A DNA stretch of 64,000 bases. Source: Dipteris shenzhenensis. Lineage: Eukaryota > Polypodiophyta > Polypodiopsida > Gleicheniales. Every line of letters begins with the position of its first letter. The first letter of the stretch is position 1. This document shows, one piece after another, positions 9,770 through 21,389 of this stretch. A program made the translations under genes and the position numbers. Location of the stretch: assembly GCA_047967505.1 (NCBI GenBank), contig CM106539.1; one strand, written 5' to 3'. The notes below the pieces were generated by a model. That model saw only the letters and a list, made by a program, of their open reading frames with translations, had not been told where the DNA came from and ran no database searches.

Positions 9770-10285
9770 TGCATATATGTGCAAGCACACACATGTACAT
9801 ACATTAGTACATGCACACATAAATAGACACACGTTCATCTACACATAAAATTACACACGCAAATGCTCAAGTATCCATATACACATGCATGCGCACATGT
9901 GTATGTGTGTATATCTATGTGCATGTGGAGATTTTTAAATCTTAATGTGCATATAGATGTGATTCTCTAGGAATATGTGAGTGTATATTCATATGTGTGC
10001 ATGTGGTATTATTATACATGTCTCTCTCTATGTGTGTTTGTTTCTGTTTATAAGGGTGAGTAAACACACAAGGTCTCCACAAGATACACACACATGTACA
10101 TAAGCAAAGACCGCATGCACATGTGGATAGAGATATGCACACTCATACATGCCCAACAACTCAACACACATGTACATGTGCACACATAAGCAAACACACA
10201 CATATGTGTGTGTAGATACATAGGATACACATGTACAAGAGCATACATACATTTGACCATGTGCACACATGTGAGAAATACAACT
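9770..10285. repeat. CA/TG-rich low-complexity tract
   Basis: Interspersed ACACATGTACATA-type phrases make up most of this stretch. The open frames on either strand are Cys/His/Val-rich by-products of this composition. Confidence 0.8.

Positions 10286-10349
<64 letters not shown>
10286..10349. repeat. (TG)n(AG)n microsatellite with G-run
   Basis: Uninterrupted TG dinucleotides, then AG dinucleotides, then a run of G. Confidence 0.95.
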
Positions 10350-10350
<1 letters not shown>

Positions 10351-12320
10351 AACATTTGTATGCTTTTTAATAAGTTTACAAATCAAATCCCAATGAAGCA
10401 TTTATTTAGACAGTGAAGTATAAAAAATATTTTGTCCAAATAAATGCATTCAATATTGAGTAGATTTGTAAATTTCCTTTAAAATAACAAATCAATGCAC
10501 TTCTTTGCAAAATAACAATGAGTGGGCAATGGAGGAGGATGGCCAAGTAAGAAAGAGAAAATCAAGGAAGAGATGACGTGCTGGAAGCAAGAATGGCAAT
10601 GACGATCCCTTAGTGCTCAGACTTTTTGAATCCAAGTAAGAATATTAGATTTTATAGTGATTATGCTTCTTTTGGGCTTGGTATTTGGATGGTATTTTAT
10701 TGCAATTACCATGGACTAGATGGATTTCTTTTGCAATTTGTTGCATGTTTCTTAACGCATGCTATTCTTGACATGTGTAGATGTAATGGCTTTTGAGGTC
10801 CATTGTGATGCAGTTGCACTTCTTGATTTTGGCCTTGCATCATTCTATGTATGCACTTTGCATGTTTGAATGATGCGATATATTTGTTGGTTTTTATTCG
10901 ATCTTTGGATTCTTTTTATGAGAATAATTTTACATGTTGTATGCCTTCCCTTTTATGATAATACTTTTACATGTTATGTATGCCTTCCCTTTTTGTTGAA
11001 GGTTTACATACATGTTGGACTAATCACAAAAAACTTGCTTTGTCAATGCCTATAGTGCACTTATCATATCTTTGACTTGATGTCAGTAGTGTCTACACCT
11101 TGGGGGCATCTTGTGGAATAATTGACTTTGTTGTCAAGTTGGGAATATCAAAGTTGCATTAGAAATTTTGCTTGTCATGTTCTTGTGTGTTGTTGGCTTT
11201 TGACATCGTGCTATGTTCTTCTACATTTGAAAATGCTTCTATAGATGAGGTAGATACTATTCTAGTCTCTACCACTTGTTATGTATTTGAGCTGTGACTT
11301 TGCATTGCTATTTTTCTTCCATGTGTTCCTGGATTGTCATTGCAATTTCTTCTCTTTGTCTTTGGATCTCATCTAGAGAGAACATTGGGATGATTAGTGC
11401 TTTTTTCTAATGAAGTAGAACTGTCATATCATTAAATCCTACAGTAAGTGTTGGAATTTTACATGTCCTTATTTGTGAATTGGTATATGATCAAACCACA
11501 TTTCCCATTCTTTGGACATTGTACTCTTTGCTAGAGGCTGATGGATATGATGGTGCTTTGTGCTAAAGTCTTACCCATGTTTGTTGTGGTGGTCATTGAA
11601 GGAGTCTTATCCAAATTGTTGATGATGGTGATGCTTCCTATAGAAAGGTTATCCAAACTTTGCATATAACGGTGCTCATTTATGGATTCTTATCCATGAT
11701 AGTGCTTCTTATGGAAGGCTTATCCAAACTATTGGTCTTTAACTTGTTACTCAATGGTAATCTAAAAGTGATGGTGCTTGATGATTGAGATTTATCCATA
11801 TGATTGGTGGATGCTACTTTGCTTGAATCTTACTTTAGCTTGATAAAGCTCACCTTGTTGATGTTGATTGGCAATCCAGTTTTGACTATTGTGTGTGATG
11901 CCATTCATGACATGTGTGTATGTTTTCCTAGAATGGATTTGCAACATGGATTTTGTCTTGGACTTTGACTAAATATACTGCTTGATGTCTTTCTAGAACA
12001 TTTTTTCCAATCTTGAGCTACTTCTTTATCTATGTAGAACGTTTCTTTGTCTTGTAGTAGGCTTATGCTTCTTTGTTGAATGTTTCTCTTCTGTAGATTG
12101 TTTTTTTGTCATATGCTACTTCTTATGATGTTTTTCCCCTTAGCACTAGTGTGGTAGCATGACATAAAATTGTCATTTTGACGTTTTGGCAAAGAAATCA
12201 CAACTTGATGTAGAGGTTTTTTTTGATTGATTCTATCCCTTAAGCTTAAGGTAGACTCATATGACTACTTTAAAAAATAGAAGAAGCACAAAAAACCATC
12301 GCTTGTGTTTACAAAATTCC
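10350..12320. other. No gene recognised; weak repeats
   Basis: T-rich sequence. A TTTTACATGTT..TATGCCTTCCCTTTT phrase is duplicated near 10930 and 10970. Around 11500-11830 a ~50-60-bp phrase containing 'GGCTTATCCAAA' recurs about five times in degenerate form. No coding pattern is convincing on either strand. Confidence 0.45.
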
Positions 12321-12322
12321 TT

Positions 12323-12700
12323 GCAACCGCCATACTAGTTCTTACGCTGGTTCTTGGAACTATTTTAGTGTTGCTTGTAGTTAATTCTAAAATAAAGGAG
12401 AATGTATTACCTTGTGCAACCATCATGCTGATTCTATTATAGTACAAGTTGTAATTGATCCTAAACCCAGGAAAATATATTTCCCTATGCAACCACCATG
12501 CTGGTTCTATTTTAGTGCGGGTTATAGTTAATCCTAAACCAAGGAAAATGTCTTTCCTTGCAACCATCGAGCTGGTTCTTGGAACTATTTTAGTGTTTCT
12601 TGCAGTTAATCATAACATGAAGGAAAATGTATTTCCTTATGCACCAATTTCTTATGCAATAACTATAACAACTACAATGATTGCAATAAAGAGGCAACAA
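12323..12700. repeat. Dispersed ~72-bp repeat, copy at 12.3 kb
   Basis: Units begin with GCAACC at 12323, 12416, 12489 and 12560. The last two spacings are 73 and 71 bp; the first is longer. Each has CATGCTGGTTCT, TTTTAGTG, TTAATCCTAAACC and AGGAAAATGT in order. It is homologous to 7985-8230. Confidence 0.75.
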
Positions 12701-12909
12701 GGAGGCTCTTTACTAATGGCTCTACAAAATGCGGAATGCGTTGGACATCAATAAAGACAAAATGGTATAGAAAATAAAAAGGGAGAATGCAAAAACCAAA
12801 ATTTTGATGCAAGAGTTATGAGAGAGCTTCAAGGATGAAGATCAAGTAGAGTAGCCACAGTGGAGGAGACAAAGAGAATGTGCAATTTTTGCAGGATATG
12901 TACAATTTC

Positions 12910-13437
12910 CTAAAATAGGGCTATGCACAAGCTTGCCATGGATCTTAAAATTTTTGACAAGCAGTCCTTCATCCTGACTAATATCCAACATAGAAGTGGA
13001 TCTTTTGGAAGAGGCCTACAAAGAAGCTGATAGACAATTTCATTAGGTTTATCACCAACCACTAGAACCAGATAGAGTTGTTGTAGTGGAGTGAGCATCA
13101 AGTGGAGGTACTATAGGAGGGCATCCATACCCTTAAGATGAGACATGAAGGAATCAAGAAACAACTTCCTAATGCACAAGTTTAGACTGTGGTATTGATA
13201 GCCACAATAGCTAAAGCAAATGATTATCCTCTTCAGATGCGGTAAGGTAAGAAGTGCATGTTCTACCATCTGCACATCATAGATGAGTGCATGCTCCAAT
13301 GACCCAATTGCGGCCATGCTCTCCAAGTGTTTTGCTTTGGGGCGTTTGTGGATGCAAACTTTCTTTAGAGAGAACTTGATTGTGGTTTGCCACTGGGCCC
13401 ACATCATGGAAACATCAATTGTTCCTACTTGTTGCAT
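12910..13437 (-). CDS. Unrecognised ORF with one in-frame stop
   Basis: On the minus strand one frame stays open from 13437 to 12910 except for a single TAG near 13113. This gives about 175 residues rich in Leu, with several hydrophobic stretches (for example L-Y-L-V-L-V-V-G) and basic pairs. I recognise no domain. A frame of this length with one stop could be a recent pseudogene or chance. The flanking 13.44-13.64 kb on the same strand is also open in another frame but is purine-rich on + and looks compositional. Confidence 0.2.
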
Positions 13438-13699
13438 CTATCTGTAGGCAAGAGATGAGATGTTGTAGTAGAAGTTGCCAGGTGGTTCTAGCAGAAAAAA
13501 GAAAGGGCCTTAAAGAGAAGAACCAACGCCCTAAAAAAAAGGAGCCTGAAGGGAAGAAGTCCAAGATTGAGCCTTGAGAAGAAGGTCCAATCTCCTTCAT
13601 TAGGGAGCAAATGTAGCCTAAGAGCTCAAAGAGACATGACAAAGGGAGCTCAAAATAGAAAGGAACCTACCCTCTGAAGGAAAGGAGCGAGAACGGCCC

Positions 13700-15530
13700 A
13701 TCCTCCAACAGATCGGATGTACCTAAAAGACCTCCAAGCAACCAAATGTATCTAAAAGACCTCAATGTATGAGATGTATCTGCTCAATTATTAATGAAAC
13801 CACTCTTTAATTACTACGAAAGTTGTTGAATGTTTGCAGCCATGCAGAATAAGTAGCCTTTTTACAAATAAGTGGTTTTAGGATCTTCCTTTATACAAAG
13901 AAGTAGTTTTACGATCGCAACTAGCACAGTGGTAGCACAATCTAAGTGGTCTCACAATTTAGGATTGCAACCAGTAAGGTGGCAGCACAGGATAAGTAGT
14001 CAGTGGTGCAGTGGTTGGTTGCATATGATATGTGGGCCCTTGAGGGGTCCTCTTTAGATGAAAGGACCATATTGACATGCCCTATATGTCCAATGACATG
14101 TTGATATGGCCCTCACCCTTGAAGGGGACCCCTCAATGTCCATATCAACAATTGCATTTATCCAAGTTGTTTTAGGATTGCAACCAGTGTGGTGGTTCGT
14201 TGCACATGATACGTCATCTAGAGTTAACTACCACCAATGAGGTGGTGTCCTTCAAAATTATTACAAAATGAGTGTGATCACCAACTCGGTGATTTTACAA
14301 GATAGGTGGCATGATTTTTTGTCAATACCTTTACAAGACTAGAACTCATCCAATCGTTTGGGATTACTAAAAAAATACAATGGGTTTGCATTTTATTGTA
14401 AAAACCAAGCACAATGGTTGTAAAACAAGCGTCGTTGGGATTTACGTAAAATAAGTGCAGTGGTTGTAAAAGAAGCACGGTGGAATTGGGATTTATCCAT
14501 TTTTCCAGGATAAGTGGAATACATTTTCCTTAGAATGCATTTTCTTGTACTATCTTAGTCATCCACTACTCCGAGACAATCCAGGATGTGCTCATGCATG
14601 TCTAAATCCATTTTGAAGACACTCTTTTCCTTCTTTCATCTAGGCATAGCTTGCAATTGGAATTTAATAGCTCTTACCAAGTGAGAGTACACAAATGTTT
14701 GTGGACTCTTATGTTATAGTTCTTAATTGTGGCCTCTTTTGGATGTTTTTTTGTACCAGCAGATAGCTCCAACTACTACATCTCACTTCTCATAGCTTGT
14801 TTCCCAATGATCTATAAATGCTTCCTCAACCTTGTGCTTGGGCTTGGTCCACTGCAACACAAACTATGGGTTATCTTCCTAGTTCTCCCCATAGTCAGCG
14901 ACAATTGTAAACTTAAACCCCTCTGCCATACAGTCAATGAGGTCATCAAAAGACTTCCCAAGCTATGGTGAGTCACCATTTTTCTCTCCATTATTTATCA
15001 CTCCATCTTCACATAGAGCAAATAGATCGAGAATAGATCTGGGTAGGGAGCTATATCGAGAAAGAAGATAGCATTGTGTTCTTTGATTATAAGATTTATA
15101 CAATTGTTCTATTAATGTTCTAATAGAAAGAAAATCGAATATTAAAAATGAGAGTAGATGTTGTATTGGTTAATTAGAAAGCATTTTGCATTCTACACAT
15201 AGCACTTTGCATTTATGTGAAATAGATTGCATGATGGTCTACGTGTATGGATTTTCTTTCTTTTTACCCTATAGAAAAGCTTCTTTTTCATTGAATTGTC
15301 AATCCAACCATCTAAATCATTCATATAGGATGTATGCATCAATCTAGTTTGATATGATTTCAATAGCTTACTTCATGGATCGATAGCATTACGTGTACAT
15401 GCATTTTACAAAGATTGTTATTCACAAAAAGTAATTTTTAAACATTGGTAATGAGATAGCTATTATTGTATTATCTAATTAGACAACAATGTGCACTTCA
15501 TAACCACATGTTTTGTTTTTAGAAAATTGA
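13700..15530. repeat. Degenerate repeats, no gene
   Basis: From 13850 to 14480, phrases such as 'GGATTGCAACCAGTGTGGTGG' alternate with TTTACAAGATAAGTGG-like phrases. These resemble the accaccgtgctggtt motif seen elsewhere in the window. From 14500 to 15530 I see only AT-rich unique-looking sequence. Confidence 0.45.
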
Positions 15531-15559
15531 ATTCAGCACATAGCTAGCACACAACCACA

Positions 15560-15637
15560 CATTTGTGTGGGGGAAGAGGAAGCCTTATCCATTCCACTCA
15601 TTTGTGTGGAGGAAGAGGAAGCCTTATCCATTCCACT
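15560..15637. repeat. 39-bp tandem duplication
   Basis: CATTTGTGTGG...GAAGCC...CCATTCCACT occurs at 15560 and again at 15599. It lies about 250 bases before the NXPE-like start codon, and a related CACACATTTGTGTGGGG phrase occurs at 21330. Confidence 0.85.
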
Positions 15638-15768
15638 CAACATTGAGCAAGCATGGTGCTGAGCAATCAAACAATGCTTCAAGAAGGGCAACAAGATTTG
15701 GGGGAAATCATTTTGACTGAGTTCACTCATTGGGTAGCTGGCTCTTGTGCTCTCGGTCAAAATCAATC

Positions 15769-15785
15769 TCTCTCTCTCTCTCTCA
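15769..15785. repeat. (TC)n microsatellite upstream of NXPE-like gene
   Basis: A short CT dinucleotide tract about 100 bases before the start codon. CT tracts are frequent in plant 5' UTRs, so it may be transcribed. Confidence 0.7.
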
Positions 15786-15884
15786 AAGGCCTTGTGCGTC
15801 ATCTCTAAACCTTGGATCCATTCTGTTGGTCGGCTATTGACGTAATCTTGCTTGCTGAACCAATACTTCCGCCTGAAAATAGTC

Positions 15885-17609
15885 ATGTCTATGGAGTTCA
15901 GCTTAGGACGGACATTGGAGTGCATTCACCAAGACTGGACGTGTGGTTGTCTTCGAAGGCTGAAACTACATTTGGCAGACCAGATTGCGGTAGATTTCAG
16001 CATGAAATTACTCGTGTCCGTGTGTACATCCATGCTTTTGCTGGGAAGCAGTTTCTTCTACATAGTGCAGTCGAGATTTTATTCCGTGGACCAAACAGAG
16101 GGGTTATGGGCAAGGACTGCCCGTGAAGCTTCGGCACCAACGTCTGCCACGGAGAAGATTCTGCAAGAACTGAGGTTGAATGGTACTAGTCCTTGCCATC
16201 ACGAGAGGACGACGAGCTTCGAAGTAGTAGGTCTGGATAAATACGAGGACCAAAACCAGACGGATCAGAAGGGACCGATTACAATCTACACAGACAATGT
16301 GGTCACGTTCAAGCTGGTTTCGATGACAGAAAATGGGACGGCACGTTGCGCTGGGGGGGACTACTATGAATTGGAGCTAGCAGGAGATCGATGGAGGTCA
16401 AGACCGCGCATCACAGACGAAGGCAATGGCTACTACACAGTGTCGATTCTGGTGGATGGAGCGTTTCCAGGGAGGTATAATTTCACAGCATATCTGCTTT
16501 TTTCCAACTATCATGGTCTCGATCTACATGCCGAAATCTGGGCAATTCAAAACATCAGAAAGAGCTTCGAATTGCAGTTGGTGGCCTTGCCAGTGAGTGA
16601 CAACGTACCAGGCGTCATCTCCTCCCAGCTCAAACAATGTACACGCACCGACATGAACCGCACCGACTCGTCTGGTCGCTGGATTCGCACTTCCTACAAT
16701 CGCAGTTGCCTCGCGGGGCCTGACGGTCGCTTCAACACTTGCCTGCCCATTTCGCAAGGATGCATGGAACCTTGGTGCCGTGGCCTTGTGGCGCTTCTCG
16801 AGAGCAATGGATGGGTCTATTCAGGGCACTGTGCTTTTCGTATTTGGGAGAGCCACGAGGCTTGGGACTGCCTCAATAACCGATGGCTCTTCTTCTGGGG
16901 GGACTCCAACATGCAGGACTTCATCCGCAACCTCCTTATCTTCGTCCTCGGGTACCCAATACCCAAATGGGCCACAATTAGTAATTGGGCTCTTGATCGA
17001 GAGGTTGATGAGATTTTTATTAATCCTTCTCGTACTGACCAAAGCCTCCATGTTTCGCTTGTCTTCAACGGACACCATCAACGTGATTCAAATGGCCTTG
17101 GCCTTGACTCCCTCCTTGATCCTAAATATCGTGACCACCTCCTTCGATGCTTTAATGCCTCTTCCTCTCATCCTGATGCCTTCATCTTCAATAGTGGTCT
17201 CCATGATGGCCAACATTTCCCCTCAGTAGTTGCATTTGTCGATGCTGTTGATAATGCAGTGGCTTTTTGGCAATCTGTGTTTGATGGTGGGTCCCCTCGA
17301 GACATAGTTTTACGTACTGCTATTGCACCCGCTGGATTCTCTCGGTACAAGCAATCCAATCCCCATAAAATGGAGGTCTTTAATGTAGCCATGCTTGAGC
17401 ATTTTCAGCGTCTTGGAAATCTTCAAGTCATCGATGCCTTTGATTCCTCGTTTCCTTTCCATTTTGATCATAGTTGTAGTGATGGTGGGCACTATGGTCG
17501 AGCACCTAATGCTAACATTTGGCCATGGATTGGAACACCACATCAATACTTTGTTGACCTCATGCTTGTACATATGATGCTAACGTCTATATGTCCAAAC
17601 CATGCCTAG
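15885..17609 (+). CDS. NXPE-family / PC-esterase-like type II membrane protein
   Basis: A single uninterrupted frame codes for 574 residues from the ATG at 15885; upstream in-frame sequence lacks an ATG. Residues 42-61 form one hydrophobic segment preceded by Arg/Lys, as in a Golgi signal-anchor. Residues ~110-240 resemble the neurexophilin/filamin-like beta domain of NXPE proteins (ITIYTDNVVTF ... GYYTVSI ... PGRYNFTAYL). The C-terminal half is a PC-esterase fold: W338-G-D-S341 carries the predicted nucleophile, and D533-G-G-H536 supplies the Asp-x-x-His pair. Seven N-x-S/T sequons suit a lumenal protein. PC-esterase relatives include plant TBL polysaccharide O-acetyltransferases and animal NXPE proteins, so glycan O-acetylation in the Golgi is the natural inference; substrate unknown. 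No break is seen, and an intronless gene is notable. Confidence 0.85.
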   Translation: MSMEFSLGRTLECIHQDWTCGCLRRLKLHLADQIAVDFSMKLLVSVCTSMLLLGSSFFYIVQSRFYSVDQTEGLWARTAREASAPTSATEKILQELRLNGTSPCHHERTTSFEVVGLDKYEDQNQTDQKGPITIYTDNVVTFKLVSMTENGTARCAGGDYYELELAGDRWRSRPRITDEGNGYYTVSILVDGAFPGRYNFTAYLLFSNYHGLDLHAEIWAIQNIRKSFELQLVALPVSDNVPGVISSQLKQCTRTDMNRTDSSGRWIRTSYNRSCLAGPDGRFNTCLPISQGCMEPWCRGLVALLESNGWVYSGHCAFRIWESHEAWDCLNNRWLFFWGDSNMQDFIRNLLIFVLGYPIPKWATISNWALDREVDEIFINPSRTDQSLHVSLVFNGHHQRDSNGLGLDSLLDPKYRDHLLRCFNASSSHPDAFIFNSGLHDGQHFPSVVAFVDAVDNAVAFWQSVFDGGSPRDIVLRTAIAPAGFSRYKQSNPHKMEVFNVAMLEHFQRLGNLQVIDAFDSSFPFHFDHSCSDGGHYGRAPNANIWPWIGTPHQYFVDLMLVHMMLTSICPNHA

Positions 17610-18480
17610 ATGTACCAGTCTTCCAATGTTGGGCTAGGTAAGTGCAGAAGTCATTGCTATAGTGACAACATTTTGGTACAAAAATACGAGAGTTTCTCTA
17701 AAAAGAAAGGACATTTGTAAAAAGCAGATGGGACACAAGGTGTTTGAGGAGCACATCATACACATGCTAGGTACAACACAGGTCAGTTGTGCCTAAACCA
17801 GCCCAGTGGTTATTTGTGATTGAGCTTTGGGATAGGTTATTTGTTTCATTTCTTAAACCAGGCTTGGACTAAATGTGATTGTCTTAAACCAGCCTGGTGG
17901 TTGGAACATCATGCAACCGTAGGCTGGTTTAGCTCAATCGCCAGTTATGTGATTGTATTAAACCAGTGTTATTGAACAGACATTAGTTGTTGTCTAGCCC
18001 GCCGGCGGCATGGTTGAGAAAAAATTAATAGCAATATATTTTGCAATAGAATAGCAATATATTGTTATTTTACTAAACCAGCCTAGTGGTTGGAACATCA
18101 TGCAACTGTGGCTGCTTCAGCTCCAATCACCAGCTATGTGATTATCATGAACCAACATGGTTGAGTAGACATTAGTTTTTTACCATCCCGGTGGTTGAAA
18201 TTATTGTGTTTCTTAGTACTTAAATTTGTTAAATTTAATTTCCTGCTATTCATGTCATATACCACTATTTCTAGAACGGGATGGCTTGGACTTAATGTGC
18301 TTGTCTCAAACCAGCCTGATGCTGGTTCAAGACAAACGGTTCATGACAAACAGCAAGTAGTTACTGACATAAATTATGATTGAAATTGTGAAATTCCAAA
18401 ATGAAAAGCAATATATTGTTATTTTCTAATTGTGAAATTTAGAAATGAAAAGTAATATACTTGTTATTGCCTAATATGTG
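17610..18480. repeat. Scattered AACCAGCC..GGTGGTT motifs
   Basis: Between 17780 and 18330, 'TAAACCAGCCTGGTGGTTGG' and its relatives recur about nine times in AT-rich sequence. There is no coding pattern; a 62-codon frame at 18195 is not supported. Confidence 0.6.
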
Positions 18481-18489
18481 AAGTTGAGA

Positions 18490-18745
18490 CCATCAAGATA
18501 AACTAGCCCGGTGGTTGAAATTGTGACAGTGTCCTAAACCATCCAGGTGGTTGAAATTATGACTGTCCTAAATGTATCCTAAACTAGCCCGATGGTTGAT
18601 TGTCCTAAATGATTCCTAAACCAGCCCGGTTGTTGACTGTCCTAAACGTGTCCTAAACCAGCTCGGTGATTGAAATTGTGACTATCCTAAACCAGCTCGA
18701 TAGTTGAAATTATGACTGTCCTAAATGAGCGAGGTGGTTGAAGAT
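18490..18745. repeat. Minisatellite, ~25-36-bp units
   Basis: Seven or so units of the form CCTAAACCAGCCCGGTGGTTG plus GAAATTGTGACTGT follow each other. The core AACCAGCCCGGTGGTT is an imperfect palindrome. Some units lack the GAAATT part, giving two unit lengths. Confidence 0.8.
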
Positions 18746-18974
18746 TATTTTGATTCATTATATACTTTAAGTAGACTGTGTTTTGTCTTATTTTAGTAGT
18801 TCAAAAAGGGAACACAATGTTCTATTGTTCCTGCATGTTGGGTTAGCAGACGGAGTTCTATTTCAAGTTTATGGATTAGAATCTGGACATTTGAATTGGA
18901 CAGAGGAGCTTTGAGCATTGTAAGCCTTGGTACGTCAAGAAACTCAAAGACAAGAATGTTTGTTGTTGCAAAAT

Positions 18975-20454
18975 ACACATAGACTTTGACCTGGCCCGGG
19001 AAGCTATGAATGACTTGAGATCTGGTTGTGTCGGAGCATTACTCCATGGGGATCCATGCCCATGTCTCCCTGATGAATGCGCAATCTAAAGGCCACTTGG
19101 ATCCTCATCATGTGTTGCAAGGGAGGGTAGGTTTTGTGGCCTAAGGTCTCTGTGGGAGCTAGTGGTTTGTCCAAAGGGAGACCGTGAGTGGCACCACATT
19201 GAATGCATTGGTGACACATACAAGCATTGCAGTTTGAAGCTGAAAAAGAAGACATTCAATGTATGTCCAAATGAAATGAGGGAAGACAACCATGTTGCTC
19301 TAAAATGGAGGAGATTTGAAAATGTCAATGTTGAAGGATCTGATAAAAAGAGATGGCTACTGTCATATAAGAGCACTCAGCCAAGGGAGCTTCTAGGTCA
19401 TGTGGTTCAATCCATCCCAAAATATGTGCTTCACAATTTCATGGCTAGCTCTGGCAGGATAAGCAGTTCAGGATGTGCCTTGCCAATTTTCCCCATGAGA
19501 CTATTGTCTCTGTCATAGATTTTGCTGAAAATTATTCATTTCAAGAACAAGATGAGATATAAAGTGCTCACTAGTACAACAAATAGATAACAATTCTTAT
19601 TCATATCACGTACAGTCATTCGCTTGTTTCTTCCATGCCGGATGCCAATCTGCTTGTTGACTCATATGAGTCTAGGTTAGTGCAACGCACATACCATTTC
19701 TACATTTTAGATGATATAGAACATGACACCTTATTTGTGCAGCATGCTTTTCTACTGCAATGGGAATGGCTAAAAAAGGAAGATCCCTATGCTGAAAATA
19801 TAAAACAAAATTGGGTGTGGTTAGATGGTGCTACCTCTGCATTCAACATACAATAAACAAAGCCTTAAGAATATTGTAGTATGTAGAGTGTGCCATGAAG
19901 TGAAAGTGGATGAAGTGCAAAGGAGAAGCCGACATGATTGCGAGAAAATTAAAGGAGTTCATGGTCTACATAGTATATGGGGCTTTTCAAACAATCAACT
20001 GATTAAAACAAGAAAACTTTCTTGTTTCTGTAGTGTGTGCATCATAAGGGATCATGATGATTGTGAGAACATTGCAACTCTGAAGACATGGGAGCGAGTT
20101 CAAGTTTTCCCTCTACGTTTAGATGGAGTGAAAAACAATGGAGAGAGAAATGACTTGCCACAGTTTGGGGAGAGAGTTCAGGAAGGATTTAAGGATAATT
20201 GGAAAACAACCTATGAGAAGTGGGATACAGTAATCAGAGCTTTTTGGTTCAAAAAGACATCCAAGAGAGGCCGCAATTACGAGCCACTACATAAGAGTCC
20301 ACAAATATCTGTGTACTCTCATCTAGTAAGAGTTATTAAGTTGCACATACAACATGTGTTACAACGAAAGAAGGGCAAGAGTGTCTTCAAATTGGATTTA
20401 GACATGCATGAGCACACCTTGGGGTGTCTTGGAGTAGTGGACGAGGATGACTGA
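18975..20454 (+). pseudogene. DDE-transposase-like gene, 'DFAENY' type (decayed)
   Basis: Following + across frame changes gives one coherent protein. It opens with a Cys/His-rich N-terminus (near 19200, H-I-E-C..H-C), then K-Y-V-L-H-N-F-M-A (19425), W-Q-D-K-Q-F-R-M-C (19455) and VIDFAENYSFQEQDEI (from 19510). That is followed by an S-A-H-x-Y-N-K-x-I-T-I segment with three stops, then LDDIEHDTLFVQH (19710), then a W-x-D-G-A-T-S-A-F motif (19820). The C-terminal part has L-H-S-I-W, TRKLSCFCSVC and C-E-N (20000-20070). This order matches a transposase-like family with a D-F-S/A-E-N-Y motif, a later D-G and a Cys-rich end, known to me mostly from animal and plant mobile elements. The two Asp motifs are plausible catalytic residues. 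Element ends were not located. A long 209-codon frame (19825-20454) covers the C-terminus. Confidence 0.6.
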
Positions 20455-21385
20455 GATAGTACTAAGAAAATGTAGTCTCATTGCAAGGAAACAATATTCT
20501 ACTTGTCCTAGAAAATAGAAAATGTATTTGAGACTATGCTTCTTTTTAGTATATCCCAAACAACCACCGTGATGGTTTTATTAAATTGTTTTTGTAAATC
20601 CCATGCTTGTTTTTAGTATATCCCAACAATCATTGTGTTGGTTTATTAAATTATTTTTTTAAATCCCAAACGATAAATCGGGCCATGCTTGTTTTTAGTA
20701 TATCCCAACAAGCACCGTGCTGGTTTTCCATAATGAATCCACACATCTACAAATCCATTCATCTTATAATAATAGAAGCAAACCATCACGCTGGTGGCTA
20801 TTAATATCCTAGTACAACCAACCACTGCACTGGCGATCACTTATCCTACACTACTATCGTGCTATCCCTACACTACTGCCATGCTATCCTAAAATTTGTT
20901 GCACAGTGCTATACTAAAATAGTCCCCTTTAGATTGGTAATCTTTAATTGTCAGATTTGAACCACCAGGTTACTTAAAACATTTAAGTACTAACATGGAA
21001 GCAGGTCGATACAAAATCAGGTATTACAAGCACCATGAGAAAGTCCACAAGTCCAAAAAATGTCTACTAGACTTTTACTTTTTAAAAAAATAATGACATT
21101 TTGTGGCTCAAGGAAATTCCAAACTCCCAACTATCTTATCAACCTCCCTATAGTAAGCATCTCCTAGCTCTTTAGGCTAGTCTAATGTACTATTGTAGAC
21201 CTCTTCACACACTCAGATCACACTGCTTGCATGACTCTACCGACTTGTATGCCCATAGTTAGTTGAATTTATCATATAGCACTTTGCATTCCGCACATAG
21301 TACTTGGCACCCACTTGGCATTTAGCACATAATCACACATTTGTGTGGGGAGAGTTCGCATGCTTCCTCTCCAAAAATTATAAGA
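20455..21385. repeat. Motif repeats, no gene
   Basis: Between 20560 and 20860, 'TATATCCCAACAA' and 'CACCGTGCTGGTTT' recur at 60-110-bp spacing, another form of the ACC..GCTGGTT motif. The rest shows nothing recognisable. Confidence 0.5.
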
Positions 21386-21389
21386 CAAT

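Noticed and set aside
15852-15884. Eleven extra N-terminal codons for the NXPE-like protein
   Set aside because: They would need a TTG start; the first ATG at 15885 gives a normal type II membrane protein.
16524-17573. Minus and alternative plus frames inside the NXPE-like gene
   Set aside because: The 574-codon frame has domain support; the others lie within it and have none.
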